The translations under genes were made by a program, and so were the position numbers. Below the pieces are notes generated by a model. That model saw only the letters and a list, made by a program, of their open reading frames with translations, was not told the DNA's origin and ran no database searches. Positions 6,201 to 11,439 of a stretch of 11,439 nucleotides of DNA are shown one piece after another (within the stretch, counting starts at the first letter, position 1; the number at the start of each line of letters is the position of its first letter). The stretch comes from CAVQGF01 sp045807945 (lineage in GTDB: Bacteria; Acidobacteriota; Terriglobia; Terriglobales; Acidobacteriaceae), in contig JBJMGI010000005.1 in assembly GCA_045807945.1 (NCBI GenBank), positions 1 through 11,439 on the forward strand, given 5' to 3'.

Positions 6201-8084
6201 ATGCCGACCGACGTAATCATGCCCCAGATGGGGGAATCGATCTTTGAAGGCACGCTCACCAAGTGGCTGAAGAAGCCGGGTGAGAAGGTTACGCGCGACG
6301 AACCTTTGTTCGAGATCTCGACGGATAAGGTTGACGCCGAGATTCCCGCGCCTGCCAGCGGAGTGCTTAAGGAAGTAAAAGTGAAGGAAGGGACCACCGT
6401 TCAGGTAAACACGGTGGTCGGCGTGATCGATGGCGATGGAGCCGGGGCTGCGGCATCTGCGCCGAGCGCCCCTGCCAAAGCAGCACCTCCCGCGGAAACT
6501 GCCGGCGCGACCAAAGGTGGCGCAGCTTCCACCGATGGACCCACGCAAGCGAAGCCAGCATCCACAGAAAAAGCAACACCGCAGGCGGATGGAACTCCTG
6601 CGAAGCAGCAACCGCAAGCCACTGAAGCCGCCGCGCCGAGCGGTGGCGGAGGCGGCGCGGGCACGGACGTCATCATGCCGCAGATGGGCGAATCCATCTT
6701 CGAAGGCACGCTGACGAAGTGGCTGAAGAACGTCGGCGATAAAGTGACGCGCGACGAACCATTGTTCGAGATTTCTACCGACAAAGTTGACGCGGAGATT
6801 CCCGCACCTGCGACGGGCGTTCTGCGCGAGATCAAAGTGCAGGCTGGAACGACCGTGCAAGTGAATTCTGTGGTGGGCGTGATCGGCGGGGCAGGCGGAG
6901 CTTCGGCTGCGCCTCCGGTTGCGAAGGCTGCCGGGCCTATCTCTCCCGGAGTTACACGCGCGGTCCAAGCGGGCGAAACGGAAATTCCGACGCAGATGCG
7001 TGGGCGTCCGGAAGTCGAGCCGGCGGCAAAGCCGCTCGAGCGGCAAGCCGTCGCGCAACAATCGCAGCAGGTCACAGAGCTTTCTTCGCAGCCGCAAAGT
7101 GGAGAGCGCATTCGCTCCAGCCCGCTGGTGCGGCGCATCGCGAAAGACAACAACGTCGATCTTTCGCAGGTCCCCGGTACCGGTCTCGGGAATCGCATCA
7201 CCCGCGACGACATCCTCGGGTTCGTGGATAAATACGGTAAGGGCGGAGCACCCGCTCCGGCAGCCCGCGCTGCTCAGCCTTCCGCCGGCGGCGCACCGAT
7301 GCAGGCTCCCCCGGCGCGTCCAGCAGCGCAACCCATGCAGCCCGCGTTCCAGGGCTCAGTCACATTGGGTGCGGATATCAGCGACGAAGTCGTGCCCGCA
7401 ACCGTGATGCGCAAGAAGATCGCGCACCACATGATCGAGTCGCGGCGCACCAGCGCGCACGTCCACTGCATGTTCGAAGTGGATATGACGCGCATCGTGA
7501 ACTACCGCGCCAAGATCCGCAAAGATTGGGAAGCGCGAAACTCGGCCAAGCTCACGTTCATGCCGTTCTTCGCGCGCGCTATCGTGAAGGCCATCCGGCA
7601 GTGGCCGATCGTGAACTCGTCGTTCGATAACGAGAACGTGATCTATCACAAGAACATCAACCTGGGCATCGCGGTCGCATTGGAGAATGGTCTGATCGTT
7701 CCGGTGGTGAAGCATGCGGAAGAGCGCAGCTTTGTCGGACTGCAACGCGCCATTGCCGACGTGGGCGAGCGCGCACGCACCAAGAAGCTGAAGCCCGAAG
7801 AGGTCCAGGGCTCCACCATCACAATCACCAACCCGGGTCAGTTCGGCGCCGTGTTCGGACTGCCGATCATCAATCAGCCGAACGTCGCCATTATGGGCGT
7901 GGGCGGAATCACCAAGACTCCACTTGTGCTCACCGATCCGGATGGCAACGACTACATGGCCATCCGCTCGGTGGTTCACTTGACGCTCGGCTATGACCAT
8001 CGCGTGATCGATGGTGCGATCGCCGATCAGTTCATGGCAAATGTGAAGAAGATCCTGGAGACCTGGAACGAGGACATCGGCTGA
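6201..8084 (+). CDS. 2-oxo acid dehydrogenase E2 (dihydrolipoyl acyltransferase, probably SucB-like)
   Basis: This is the E2 core subunit of a 2-oxo acid dehydrogenase complex. It moves an acyl group from the E1-charged lipoyl arm to CoA in the cytoplasm. Domain order in 627 residues: lipoyl domain 1 (1-78, lipoyl Lys 43 in DKV), an Ala/Pro-rich linker, lipoyl domain 2 (154-230, Lys 195), a second linker, an E3-binding domain (about 303-343, starting RIRSSPLVRRIA), another Ala/Pro linker, and the catalytic domain (about 395-627) with the active-site motif H600-xxx-D604-G605. The two lipoyl domains differ at about 10 of 76 positions. Two-lipoyl E2s of this length are often annotated as succinyltransferases, but acetyl- or branched-chain specificity cannot be excluded without E1 nearby. 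It stands alone between its own promoter and terminator. Confidence 0.95.
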   Translation: MPTDVIMPQMGESIFEGTLTKWLKKPGEKVTRDEPLFEISTDKVDAEIPAPASGVLKEVKVKEGTTVQVNTVVGVIDGDGAGAAASAPSAPAKAAPPAETAGATKGGAASTDGPTQAKPASTEKATPQADGTPAKQQPQATEAAAPSGGGGGAGTDVIMPQMGESIFEGTLTKWLKNVGDKVTRDEPLFEISTDKVDAEIPAPATGVLREIKVQAGTTVQVNSVVGVIGGAGGASAAPPVAKAAGPISPGVTRAVQAGETEIPTQMRGRPEVEPAAKPLERQAVAQQSQQVTELSSQPQSGERIRSSPLVRRIAKDNNVDLSQVPGTGLGNRITRDDILGFVDKYGKGGAPAPAARAAQPSAGGAPMQAPPARPAAQPMQPAFQGSVTLGADISDEVVPATVMRKKIAHHMIESRRTSAHVHCMFEVDMTRIVNYRAKIRKDWEARNSAKLTFMPFFARAIVKAIRQWPIVNSSFDNENVIYHKNINLGIAVALENGLIVPVVKHAEERSFVGLQRAIADVGERARTKKLKPEEVQGSTITITNPGQFGAVFGLPIINQPNVAIMGVGGITKTPLVLTDPDGNDYMAIRSVVHLTLGYDHRVIDGAIADQFMANVKKILETWNEDIG

Positions 8085-8129
8085 CGACTGCCGTCGAGGC
8101 AGGCGCGAGCTTCACTCGCAAAAAACACT

Positions 8130-8161
8130 CGGCACACCCAACGGTGTGTCGATTTTGTTTT
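8130..8161 (+). terminator. Intrinsic terminator after the E2 gene
   Basis: A 9-bp stem (CGGCACACC / GGTGTGTCG, one G-T pair) with loop CAAC at 8130-8151 is followed by ATTTTGTTTTG. It lies 45 bases past the E2 stop. Confidence 0.8.
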
Positions 8162-8199
8162 GTGCGACCATGAATAGGGCCGAATCACACACCTTATCG

Positions 8200-8208
8200 T
8201 GTTACACT
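8200..8208 (+). promoter_or_regulatory. Extended -10 promoter (TGnTACACT) for the small membrane protein
   Basis: TGTTACACT matches the extended -10 pattern TGn-TAnnnT. It ends eight bases before the ATG at 8217, so the start of transcription would fall at or next to the start codon. No Shine-Dalgarno lies between, so a leaderless mRNA is suggested. Confidence 0.4.
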
Positions 8209-8216
8209 ACCGCGCG

Positions 8217-8474
8217 ATGAGATGGGCTTGGAGATCCGTCCTGCTGGTTGTGGTGCTTTCGATCTGCGTGGTGATCCTTATCGCACCGGAAATAGACCTG
8301 CAGGAGACCGCGCTCCGCGCGCTGCAATGGATGCAGCTGTTTTTCCTGCTGATCACGGGCCTTATCGCCGTTCTGTTCTATCTTCCCGCAATTTGCGAAC
8401 CGCTCTTCACCTCTCAAACATTACAGATACAGCCGCTCGCGCCGTCGCCCGACCTTTTTTCTCTGCGCTGCTAA
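8217..8474 (+). CDS. Small two-helix membrane protein of unknown function
   Basis: This 85-residue protein is not one I recognise. A basic start (MRWAWR) precedes a very hydrophobic helix (about 7-23, rich in V, L and I). A short polar loop with acidic residues (PEIDLQE) follows, then a second helix (about 39-57, LFFLLITGLIAVLFYL), then a Pro-rich tail of about 25 residues. Both ends are probably cytoplasmic, given the Arg residues before helix 1. The ATG at 8217 is preferred over a GTG at 8199 because the GTG lies inside the likely -10 element. The gene is 53 bases upstream of the pseudo-receiver gene on the same strand and may be co-transcribed with it. Length, hydrophobic pattern and promoter support it as real, though it is short. 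Confidence 0.6.
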   Translation: MRWAWRSVLLVVVLSICVVILIAPEIDLQETALRALQWMQLFFLLITGLIAVLFYLPAICEPLFTSQTLQIQPLAPSPDLFSLRC

Positions 8475-8513
8475 AGCACGCCTCTCCCGGTTCCAAAAAC
8501 ACATTCAGGACTC

Positions 8514-8518
8514 AGGAG
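8514..8518 (+). promoter_or_regulatory. Shine-Dalgarno that sets the pseudo-receiver start
   Basis: AGGAG lies nine bases before the ATG at 8528. It decides against the much longer open frame beginning at 8222, which would overlap the membrane-protein gene. Confidence 0.6.
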
Positions 8519-8527
8519 ATTTTGGGA

Positions 8528-8905
8528 ATGGCGTCCATTCTTTCTATCGGTGTGAAGAAAAAGTTGCTCGCGCAGCGACACAAGCTGCTGCGCGAATCGG
8601 GCTTCGATGTGGTCTCTTCTACTCTGGGGGACACGCTGAAGCAGCTCGCGAGCGATTCGCGCTTCCGCGTCGCCATCTTCGGATCCGGCGTGCCTGAGGC
8701 CACTCGCAACAAGTTCGCCGCCGCTCTGATCCGCAACTGCCCGCATATCAAGATCGTGATGCTCTATGAAGGCGGGATCCGCAAGGCAGAGATGGCGGAC
8801 GCTGTGCTCAGCGCCAAGGTCAGCCCAGACGACTTGGTCCAGACCATCCATTACTTGCTCGATAAGCAACAACTCGATCGCCGTGGCCGCGGGCGCAGCG
8901 CCTAG
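8528..8905 (+). CDS. Degenerate CheY-like receiver domain without phospho-aspartate
   Basis: This 125-residue protein looks like a stand-alone response-regulator receiver fold. It starts with an ILSIG strand, followed by helix KKKLLAQRHKLLRESG, then an FDVV strand. The 'RVAIFGSGVP' segment (47-56) occupies the usual LLDxxMP position, so G52 replaces the phospho-acceptor Asp. The acidic pair after strand 1 is missing (residues 8-12 are GVKKK). K97 may correspond to the conserved Lys. It therefore should not be phosphorylated in the normal way and probably works as a protein-binding module. A very basic tail (RRGRGRSA) closes it. It is downstream of the membrane protein. It ends in a 4-base overlap with the convergent gene (CTAG shared by both TAG stops). 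Confidence 0.78.
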   Translation: MASILSIGVKKKLLAQRHKLLRESGFDVVSSTLGDTLKQLASDSRFRVAIFGSGVPEATRNKFAAALIRNCPHIKIVMLYEGGIRKAEMADAVLSAKVSPDDLVQTIHYLLDKQQLDRRGRGRSA

Positions 8906-9159
8906 CTTTTCGCCCAAACACTCGCGTTCAGGCATGCGACCACACCGTCGATAATTTTTCCCAAGCCGTCGCGGAACTTGTCGGCGTCGACGATTTGTTT
9001 CGCTGCGACGGCGTCCGTCAAACTCAGCGCTGCCGACGCAAAGGACAGCGCGGCTTCCTTTTTGTCGGCCCCGCTCTTGGAACCGAATAAAGCCTCTATG
9101 CCGTGGACCACGGCAGGAATGAATGAGATACCACGAAGTAGTATGGCGAGAAAGTTCAT
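8902..9159 (-). CDS. Small phage-lysis-region-type protein, function unknown
   Basis: This 85-residue protein starts with a hydrophobic segment (about 3-25, AILLRGISFIPAVVHGIEALFG). An Ala/Ser-rich amphipathic part with a KK pair follows, then 'DADKFRDGLGKIIDGVVACLNASVWAKS'-like residues to the end (about 58-85). No catalytic motif is visible. The strong AAGGAG (5-base spacer) overlaps the stop of the upstream endolysin, so the two are co-translated. It is the last gene of the minus-strand cassette. Position after a holin-like and an endolysin gene suggests a lysis or membrane accessory role, but this is inference from context. The stop overlaps the receiver gene's stop. Confidence 0.72.
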   Translation of the reverse strand: MNFLAILLRGISFIPAVVHGIEALFGSKSGADKKEAALSFASAALSLTDAVAAKQIVDADKFRDGLGKIIDGVVACLNASVWAKS

Positions 9160-9168
9160 GTCTTCTCC

Positions 9169-9600
9169 TTAAATTTTGTCGAGGTTGTTATCCCAGTAGA
9201 TCTTCAGCAGCTTCTCCGCGTACTCCGGATCGGTGGCCCAGTGCCGCGCCAGGCAGCGCGCGAAGAGTTCCGGATCGGACGCGTTTGCGCGCGCGTCTTG
9301 ATAGCAGGCAAGCTGGGTGATGATGCGCTCGCGATCCGCGACGCAGGTGGCGATGTCGGTATAAGCAGCGAATCGCGCCAACACCTTCACCGCTTTGCCG
9401 TTCGCAATTTCAGTCGTCGGCAGCTCGATGCTCTCAGCATCGCCGTGTGCCTTGATGCCGAAGTAGTTGTTGGCTCTGAGCGAAAGCCGCGAACTTCCCC
9501 ACGCAGATTCCAGCGCGGCCTGCGCGACGGTGACGCCGGCGGGGTACTTGCCTTCCTTCGTGGCGGCAATTGCGAGCGCAATGAATTCTTGTTTGTTCAT
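9169..9600 (-). CDS. GH73-type glucosaminidase endolysin
   Basis: This 143-residue peptidoglycan hydrolase belongs to the GH73/FlgJ-like fold, which cleaves the glycan strands of murein. The AQAALESAWG block (26-35) carries the likely catalytic Glu31. NNYFGIK at 44-50 is the second family signature, and 'TDPEYAEKLLKIYWDNN' ends the fold. There is no signal peptide or cell-wall-binding repeat, so release through a holin is expected. The gene follows the holin-like gene by five bases with only a weak ribosome-binding site, suggesting translational coupling. Phage endolysin is the best reading; a host remodelling enzyme is less likely because it sits in a phage-like cassette. Confidence 0.9.
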   Translation of the reverse strand: MNKQEFIALAIAATKEGKYPAGVTVAQAALESAWGSSRLSLRANNYFGIKAHGDAESIELPTTEIANGKAVKVLARFAAYTDIATCVADRERIITQLACYQDARANASDPELFARCLARHWATDPEYAEKLLKIYWDNNLDKI

Positions 9601-9605
9601 GAGTT

Positions 9606-9824
9606 TTAGCGGTGACGTAAAAAGTCAATCGCGAAGTGTGCACACGTCAGCAGCAGCCCGCCGACTGCCCCCATCCCCTTCGCCCGCTGCACAACAGCCT
9701 CGTGCCGTTCCACCCGCTGCTCGAGTTCGTGCAGCCGCCCCGGCTGCCCGTTGCCGAGCAGGGACCTCATCTGCGATTTCAGGACAGAAAGATCGGAGAG
9801 GACTTGGGTTTCAAAATCGGTCAT
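9606..9824 (-). CDS. Holin/XhlA-like coiled-coil membrane protein
   Basis: This 72-residue protein has an N-terminal heptad-rich soluble part (about 1-45, with RLHELEQRVERHEAVVQR) and one C-terminal membrane helix (about 49-68, GAVGGLLLTCAHFAIDF), ending in LRHR. This architecture is that of XhlA-type lysis proteins, which anchor a coiled coil to the membrane and work with a holin. The start at 9824 is chosen because its ATG overlaps the TGA of the upstream tail-like gene (ATGA), a classic coupling signal; the open frame extends further upstream but would overlap that gene by 165 bases. The endolysin follows directly. Function is inferred from architecture and position. Confidence 0.7.
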   Translation of the reverse strand: MTDFETQVLSDLSVLKSQMRSLLGNGQPGRLHELEQRVERHEAVVQRAKGMGAVGGLLLTCAHFAIDFLRHR

Positions 9825-10696
9825 AGTGGATAATCCACATGCAGCGCGGTCGCATTGCGCGAGTATTTCGGTGGCGACGACGCATCGTGCTGCTTCACGT
9901 AATAAGTGATCAGGCGCGTGAAGCGCGTCAGCGTGAACGTCTGCGTGGTGAAGCGGCCAACCAGGTTGCGGTCTTCGGACTGGCTCCATCCCGAATCGCT
10001 CAAACGGACTTCGAATCCGCCACTTGCGGGCGGTGCCGCCCCCGTATCAATCGCGACCGTCGTGGAGGTGATGTTGGTGATTTCAGCGGCGGGAACGTCG
10101 GCGATGTAGGCATTGCCCGATGTGACGGTGGTCGCGGTCAGATCCAGCGGCTGACCCAAGTTGTCGAGCTGCATGGTAGTCGCCAGCAGCTCAGCAGAGT
10201 CGTTGCTGAAGCTGATCTTGTAGTGGCTGCGATCATTCATCAAGTCGTCGCAGCTAAGCGCCACGGCACGGACGATGGCGCTGAGATTGGCGCCGCGTGA
10301 AGGAACGTTCACCGCCACCGCATCTCCGGGCCAAACGTCGGATGCGAAGCCGCTCGGCAGAAAGTCACTCCACAGGGCGTAACTTCCCTTCCATGCATCC
10401 TGCACGGAATCGTCGAGCAGCGCCAGCGCGGCATTCTCACAATCGGGTTCCGTACGCGGAGGCGGAAGCAGTACATGACGCACGGCGCCGCGGGTGCCAT
10501 CGTCTGTGCCATTCGCGTTTGCGGCGATGCTGGCTGTATCTTGCAGGCGAGCAAGCGCGCGACCGGCGCCTCGATATCGAACAGCAATTGCCGTGTTCGA
10601 AGGCGGAACATACTGCGAATAGAACCGCAATTGCGGGGTATCGTTTGTAACGCACTCGGCCCCATCGAGAATCGACCCGACGAGGCGCGTCCTCAC
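9821..10696 (-). CDS. C-terminal part of a phage tail/tail-tip-like protein
   Basis: This 291-residue protein begins at a GTG. The first 180 or so residues contain SILDGAECVTND, 'RFYSQYVPPSNTAIAVRY' and a PGDAVAV segment. Residues 195-291 look like a fibronectin-III-type module (GFEVRLSDSGW ... TYYVKQHDASSPPKYS ... LHVDYP). Both halves fit a phage tail-tip or baseplate protein. Homologues would be expected to be longer at the N-terminus. The frame stays open upstream of the GTG to a stop at 10763-10765 and reads plausible protein (PTTRSTQIPSQSV) without any start codon, so the gene may be a 5'-truncated relic. It is coupled to the holin-like gene by ATGA. No Shine-Dalgarno precedes the GTG. 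Confidence 0.65.
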   Translation of the reverse strand: MRTRLVGSILDGAECVTNDTPQLRFYSQYVPPSNTAIAVRYRGAGRALARLQDTASIAANANGTDDGTRGAVRHVLLPPPRTEPDCENAALALLDDSVQDAWKGSYALWSDFLPSGFASDVWPGDAVAVNVPSRGANLSAIVRAVALSCDDLMNDRSHYKISFSNDSAELLATTMQLDNLGQPLDLTATTVTSGNAYIADVPAAEITNITSTTVAIDTGAAPPASGGFEVRLSDSGWSQSEDRNLVGRFTTQTFTLTRFTRLITYYVKQHDASSPPKYSRNATALHVDYPL

Positions 10697-10749
10697 ACTC
10701 TGTGAGGGAATCTGCGTGCTACGGGTTGTGGGGTTTTGGCCTTTCGCGA

Positions 10750-10774
10750 ATTTTCGCCCACGTCAACCGAAAAT
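10750..10774. promoter_or_regulatory. Inverted repeat between the coiled-coil and tail-like genes
   Basis: Arms ATTTTCG and CGAAAAT are separated by 11 bases. An overlapping shorter palindrome, GCGAA-TT-TTCGC, is at 10745-10756. No T-run follows on either strand, so it is more like an operator or recombination scar than a terminator. TTGACG on the minus strand lies inside the spacer and could be a -35. Confidence 0.35.
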
Positions 10775-10777
10775 CTA

Positions 10778-11215
10778 CTAGCTGATCACTCCGGCCCGGG
10801 CCATCTCGCCTTTGACCGCCATGCGCTGCTCGACCGAGAGTGGCGCCAGGATCTTGTCGAGCGCGCTGACCTCGAACTTATCGCTGGTATCCATTCCGTT
10901 CTTCGCCAGTAATGCACTGACGATGGGTGGGAGGGTCTTCCGCATGTTTGCTGAAGATGTCGCACGAGCGGCCTGCGCCCTCAGCTCAGCATTCTGCTTC
11001 TCCAGCTCGTCTTTCTTGCTGAGCAGCTCGCTCACGCGGTCTTCGAGAGTCTTGCGTTCGGCCGTGTCGTCCACCGCGGCGACCATACGGTCGATCTTGG
11101 TGGTGAGTTCGTTGTGTTGCGCGTCGAGGCGCGCAATGGTCTGTTCCAATGCTTCAGAGGCGGCAGCCAGGCGCGCACTGCTCTCGAGGAATTGCTTGGT
11201 GAGTTCGGTGTTCAT
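10778..11215 (-). CDS. Coiled-coil hypothetical protein
   Basis: This 145-residue protein has no recognised function. Residues 1-90 are a long amphipathic coiled coil, rich in L, A, E, K and R with heptad spacing (SARLAAASEALEQTIARL, then KDELEKQNAELRAQ). A compact helical C-terminal part (about 92-145) contains KTLPP, 'SALLAKNGMD' and 'LSVEQRMAVKGEMARAG'. There is no signal peptide or membrane helix. An AGGAG five bases before the ATG (11221-11225) supports the start. Its first 62 bases overlap, in another frame, the abnormal tail of murI. The Lys/Arg-rich coil resembles a scaffold or a DNA-associated protein, but nothing here proves that. Confidence 0.8.
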   Translation of the reverse strand: MNTELTKQFLESSARLAAASEALEQTIARLDAQHNELTTKIDRMVAAVDDTAERKTLEDRVSELLSKKDELEKQNAELRAQAARATSSANMRKTLPPIVSALLAKNGMDTSDKFEVSALDKILAPLSVEQRMAVKGEMARAGVIS

Positions 11216-11439
11216 GGAATCTCCTGATTCTGTGTGGCACAGCCGTCCTCGGCTGTGCAGATAACGCGTTTGCTACTGCTTCCGCCGTCGACTCTGCCGA
11301 ATCCACGATGGCGACATGTTGCGGCACCACGCGACGAAGCAGCGGCCGCAAAAGGGGATAGTGCGTGCATCCGAGCACCAGGACGTCGGTATCCTTCGCG
11401 CCGTTCTTGAACACCTCGTCCATATAAAGATGCGCAACC
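11154..11439 (-). CDS. murI: Glutamate racemase C-terminal fragment with abnormal tail
   Basis: Glutamate racemase makes D-glutamate for peptidoglycan in the cytoplasm. The frame is open past the right edge, so the N-terminal half is outside. The fragment begins VAHLYMDEVF and holds the second catalytic-cysteine motif LGCTHYPLL and the DSAESTAEAVANAL segment. Family members normally continue about 40-50 residues with a conserved Phe- and Gly-containing tail. Here the frame instead enters a perfect palindrome (11237-11258) and reads SAQPRTAVPHRIRRFHEH and further basic residues, to a stop at 11154. This unnatural tail overlaps the next gene by 62 bases. The gene may be inactive or have been altered by insertion or recombination at its 3' end. 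Family identity is firm; the 3' end is doubtful. Confidence 0.85.
   Translation of the reverse strand, partial: VAHLYMDEVFKNGAKDTDVLVLGCTHYPLLRPLLRRVVPQHVAIVDSAESTAEAVANALSAQPRTAVPHRIRRFHEHRTHQAIPREQCAPGCRL
11237..11258. repeat. Perfect palindrome at the murI breakpoint
   Basis: Nine-base arms GCACAGCCG and CGGCTGTGC surround loop TCCT. No T-run follows on either strand, so it is unlike an intrinsic terminator and more like a REP-type dispersed palindrome. It occurs once in this window and marks the point where the conserved murI sequence ends. Confidence 0.6.

Larger units (their letters stand above)
6138..6224 (+). repeat. Direct repeat copy B: intact promoter and start of the E2 gene
   Basis: This is the functional partner of 3336-3422, offset by 2802 bases at both ends. 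It holds the consensus -10 box, the AGGAAGG ribosome-binding site, the ATG and the first eight codons of the lipoyl domain. Because this copy is complete and in frame with a full gene, it is probably the original. Confidence 0.75.

Noticed and set aside
6090..7331. A 413-residue open frame on the minus strand inside the E2 gene (and a 270-residue one at 6401-7213)
   Set aside because: These are GC-rich antisense shadows of the Ala/Pro linkers and lipoyl domains of E2. They have no family pattern and are low in hydrophobic residues.
8199..8216. GTG start six codons upstream of the membrane-protein ATG
   Set aside because: It lies within the extended -10 element and has no ribosome-binding site.
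8222..8527. N-terminal extension of the pseudo-receiver frame
   Set aside because: The extension overlaps the membrane-protein gene, is Arg/Pro-rich noise, and the ATG at 8528 has a good AGGAG nine bases upstream.
8890..8912. Intrinsic terminator at the end of the receiver gene (GGCG-CAG-CGCC then AGCTTTT)
   Set aside because: The stem is only four to five base pairs inside coding sequence and the T-run is short.
1..11439. tRNA genes, rRNA genes, CRISPR arrays, transposase genes
   Set aside because: No cloverleaf, repeat-spacer array or DDE/integrase pattern was seen on either strand by eye.

Overview
The window fits a free-living, moderately GC-rich bacterium, most likely an acidobacterium. 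This rests on family content: a secreted SBBP-repeat propeller protein, an OPT transporter, a two-lipoyl E2 subunit and a CheY-like pseudo-receiver. No rRNA or other phylogenetic marker confirms it. The window has housekeeping and membrane functions on the left and centre, and a small phage-derived block on the right. Two genes run off the edges: an OPT transporter at the left and glutamate racemase (murI) at the right.

Layout. 1-1897 (+) is an OPT-family transporter missing its N-terminus. It meets, stop to stop, a secreted NTF2-like/DUF4440 protein (1898-2431, -). That gene is divergent from a short-chain dehydrogenase-like protein (2584-3303, +) in which the catalytic tetrad appears to be lost. 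A bidirectional terminator (3431-3464) separates it from a convergent 836-residue exported SBBP beta-propeller protein (3473-5983, -). A 217-base divergent control region follows. It contains a long inverted repeat and a consensus -10 box, and leads into a 627-residue 2-oxo acid dehydrogenase E2 with two lipoyl domains (6201-8084, +), closed by a hairpin terminator. Next come a small two-helix membrane protein (8217-8474, +) and a degenerate response-regulator receiver (8528-8905, +).

From 8902 to the right edge all genes are on the minus strand. In transcription order they are: the end of murI, a coiled-coil protein, the C-terminal part of a phage tail-like protein, a holin/XhlA-like coiled-coil membrane protein coupled to it by ATGA, a GH73 endolysin, and an 85-residue protein of the kind found in phage lysis regions. 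No capsid, terminase, portal or integrase gene is visible, so this looks like a remnant or domesticated lysis/tail-tip cassette.

The most unusual points are these. (1) An approximately 87-base copy of the E2 promoter, ribosome-binding site, start codon and first eight codons lies on the far side of the SBBP gene, so that gene is bracketed by diverged direct repeats. (2) The murI reading frame loses its conserved C-terminal tail at a perfect 9-bp-arm palindrome and then overlaps the next gene by 62 bases. (3) Two proteins keep the fold but lack the chemistry: the SDR without N-S-Y-K and the receiver without its phospho-aspartate.
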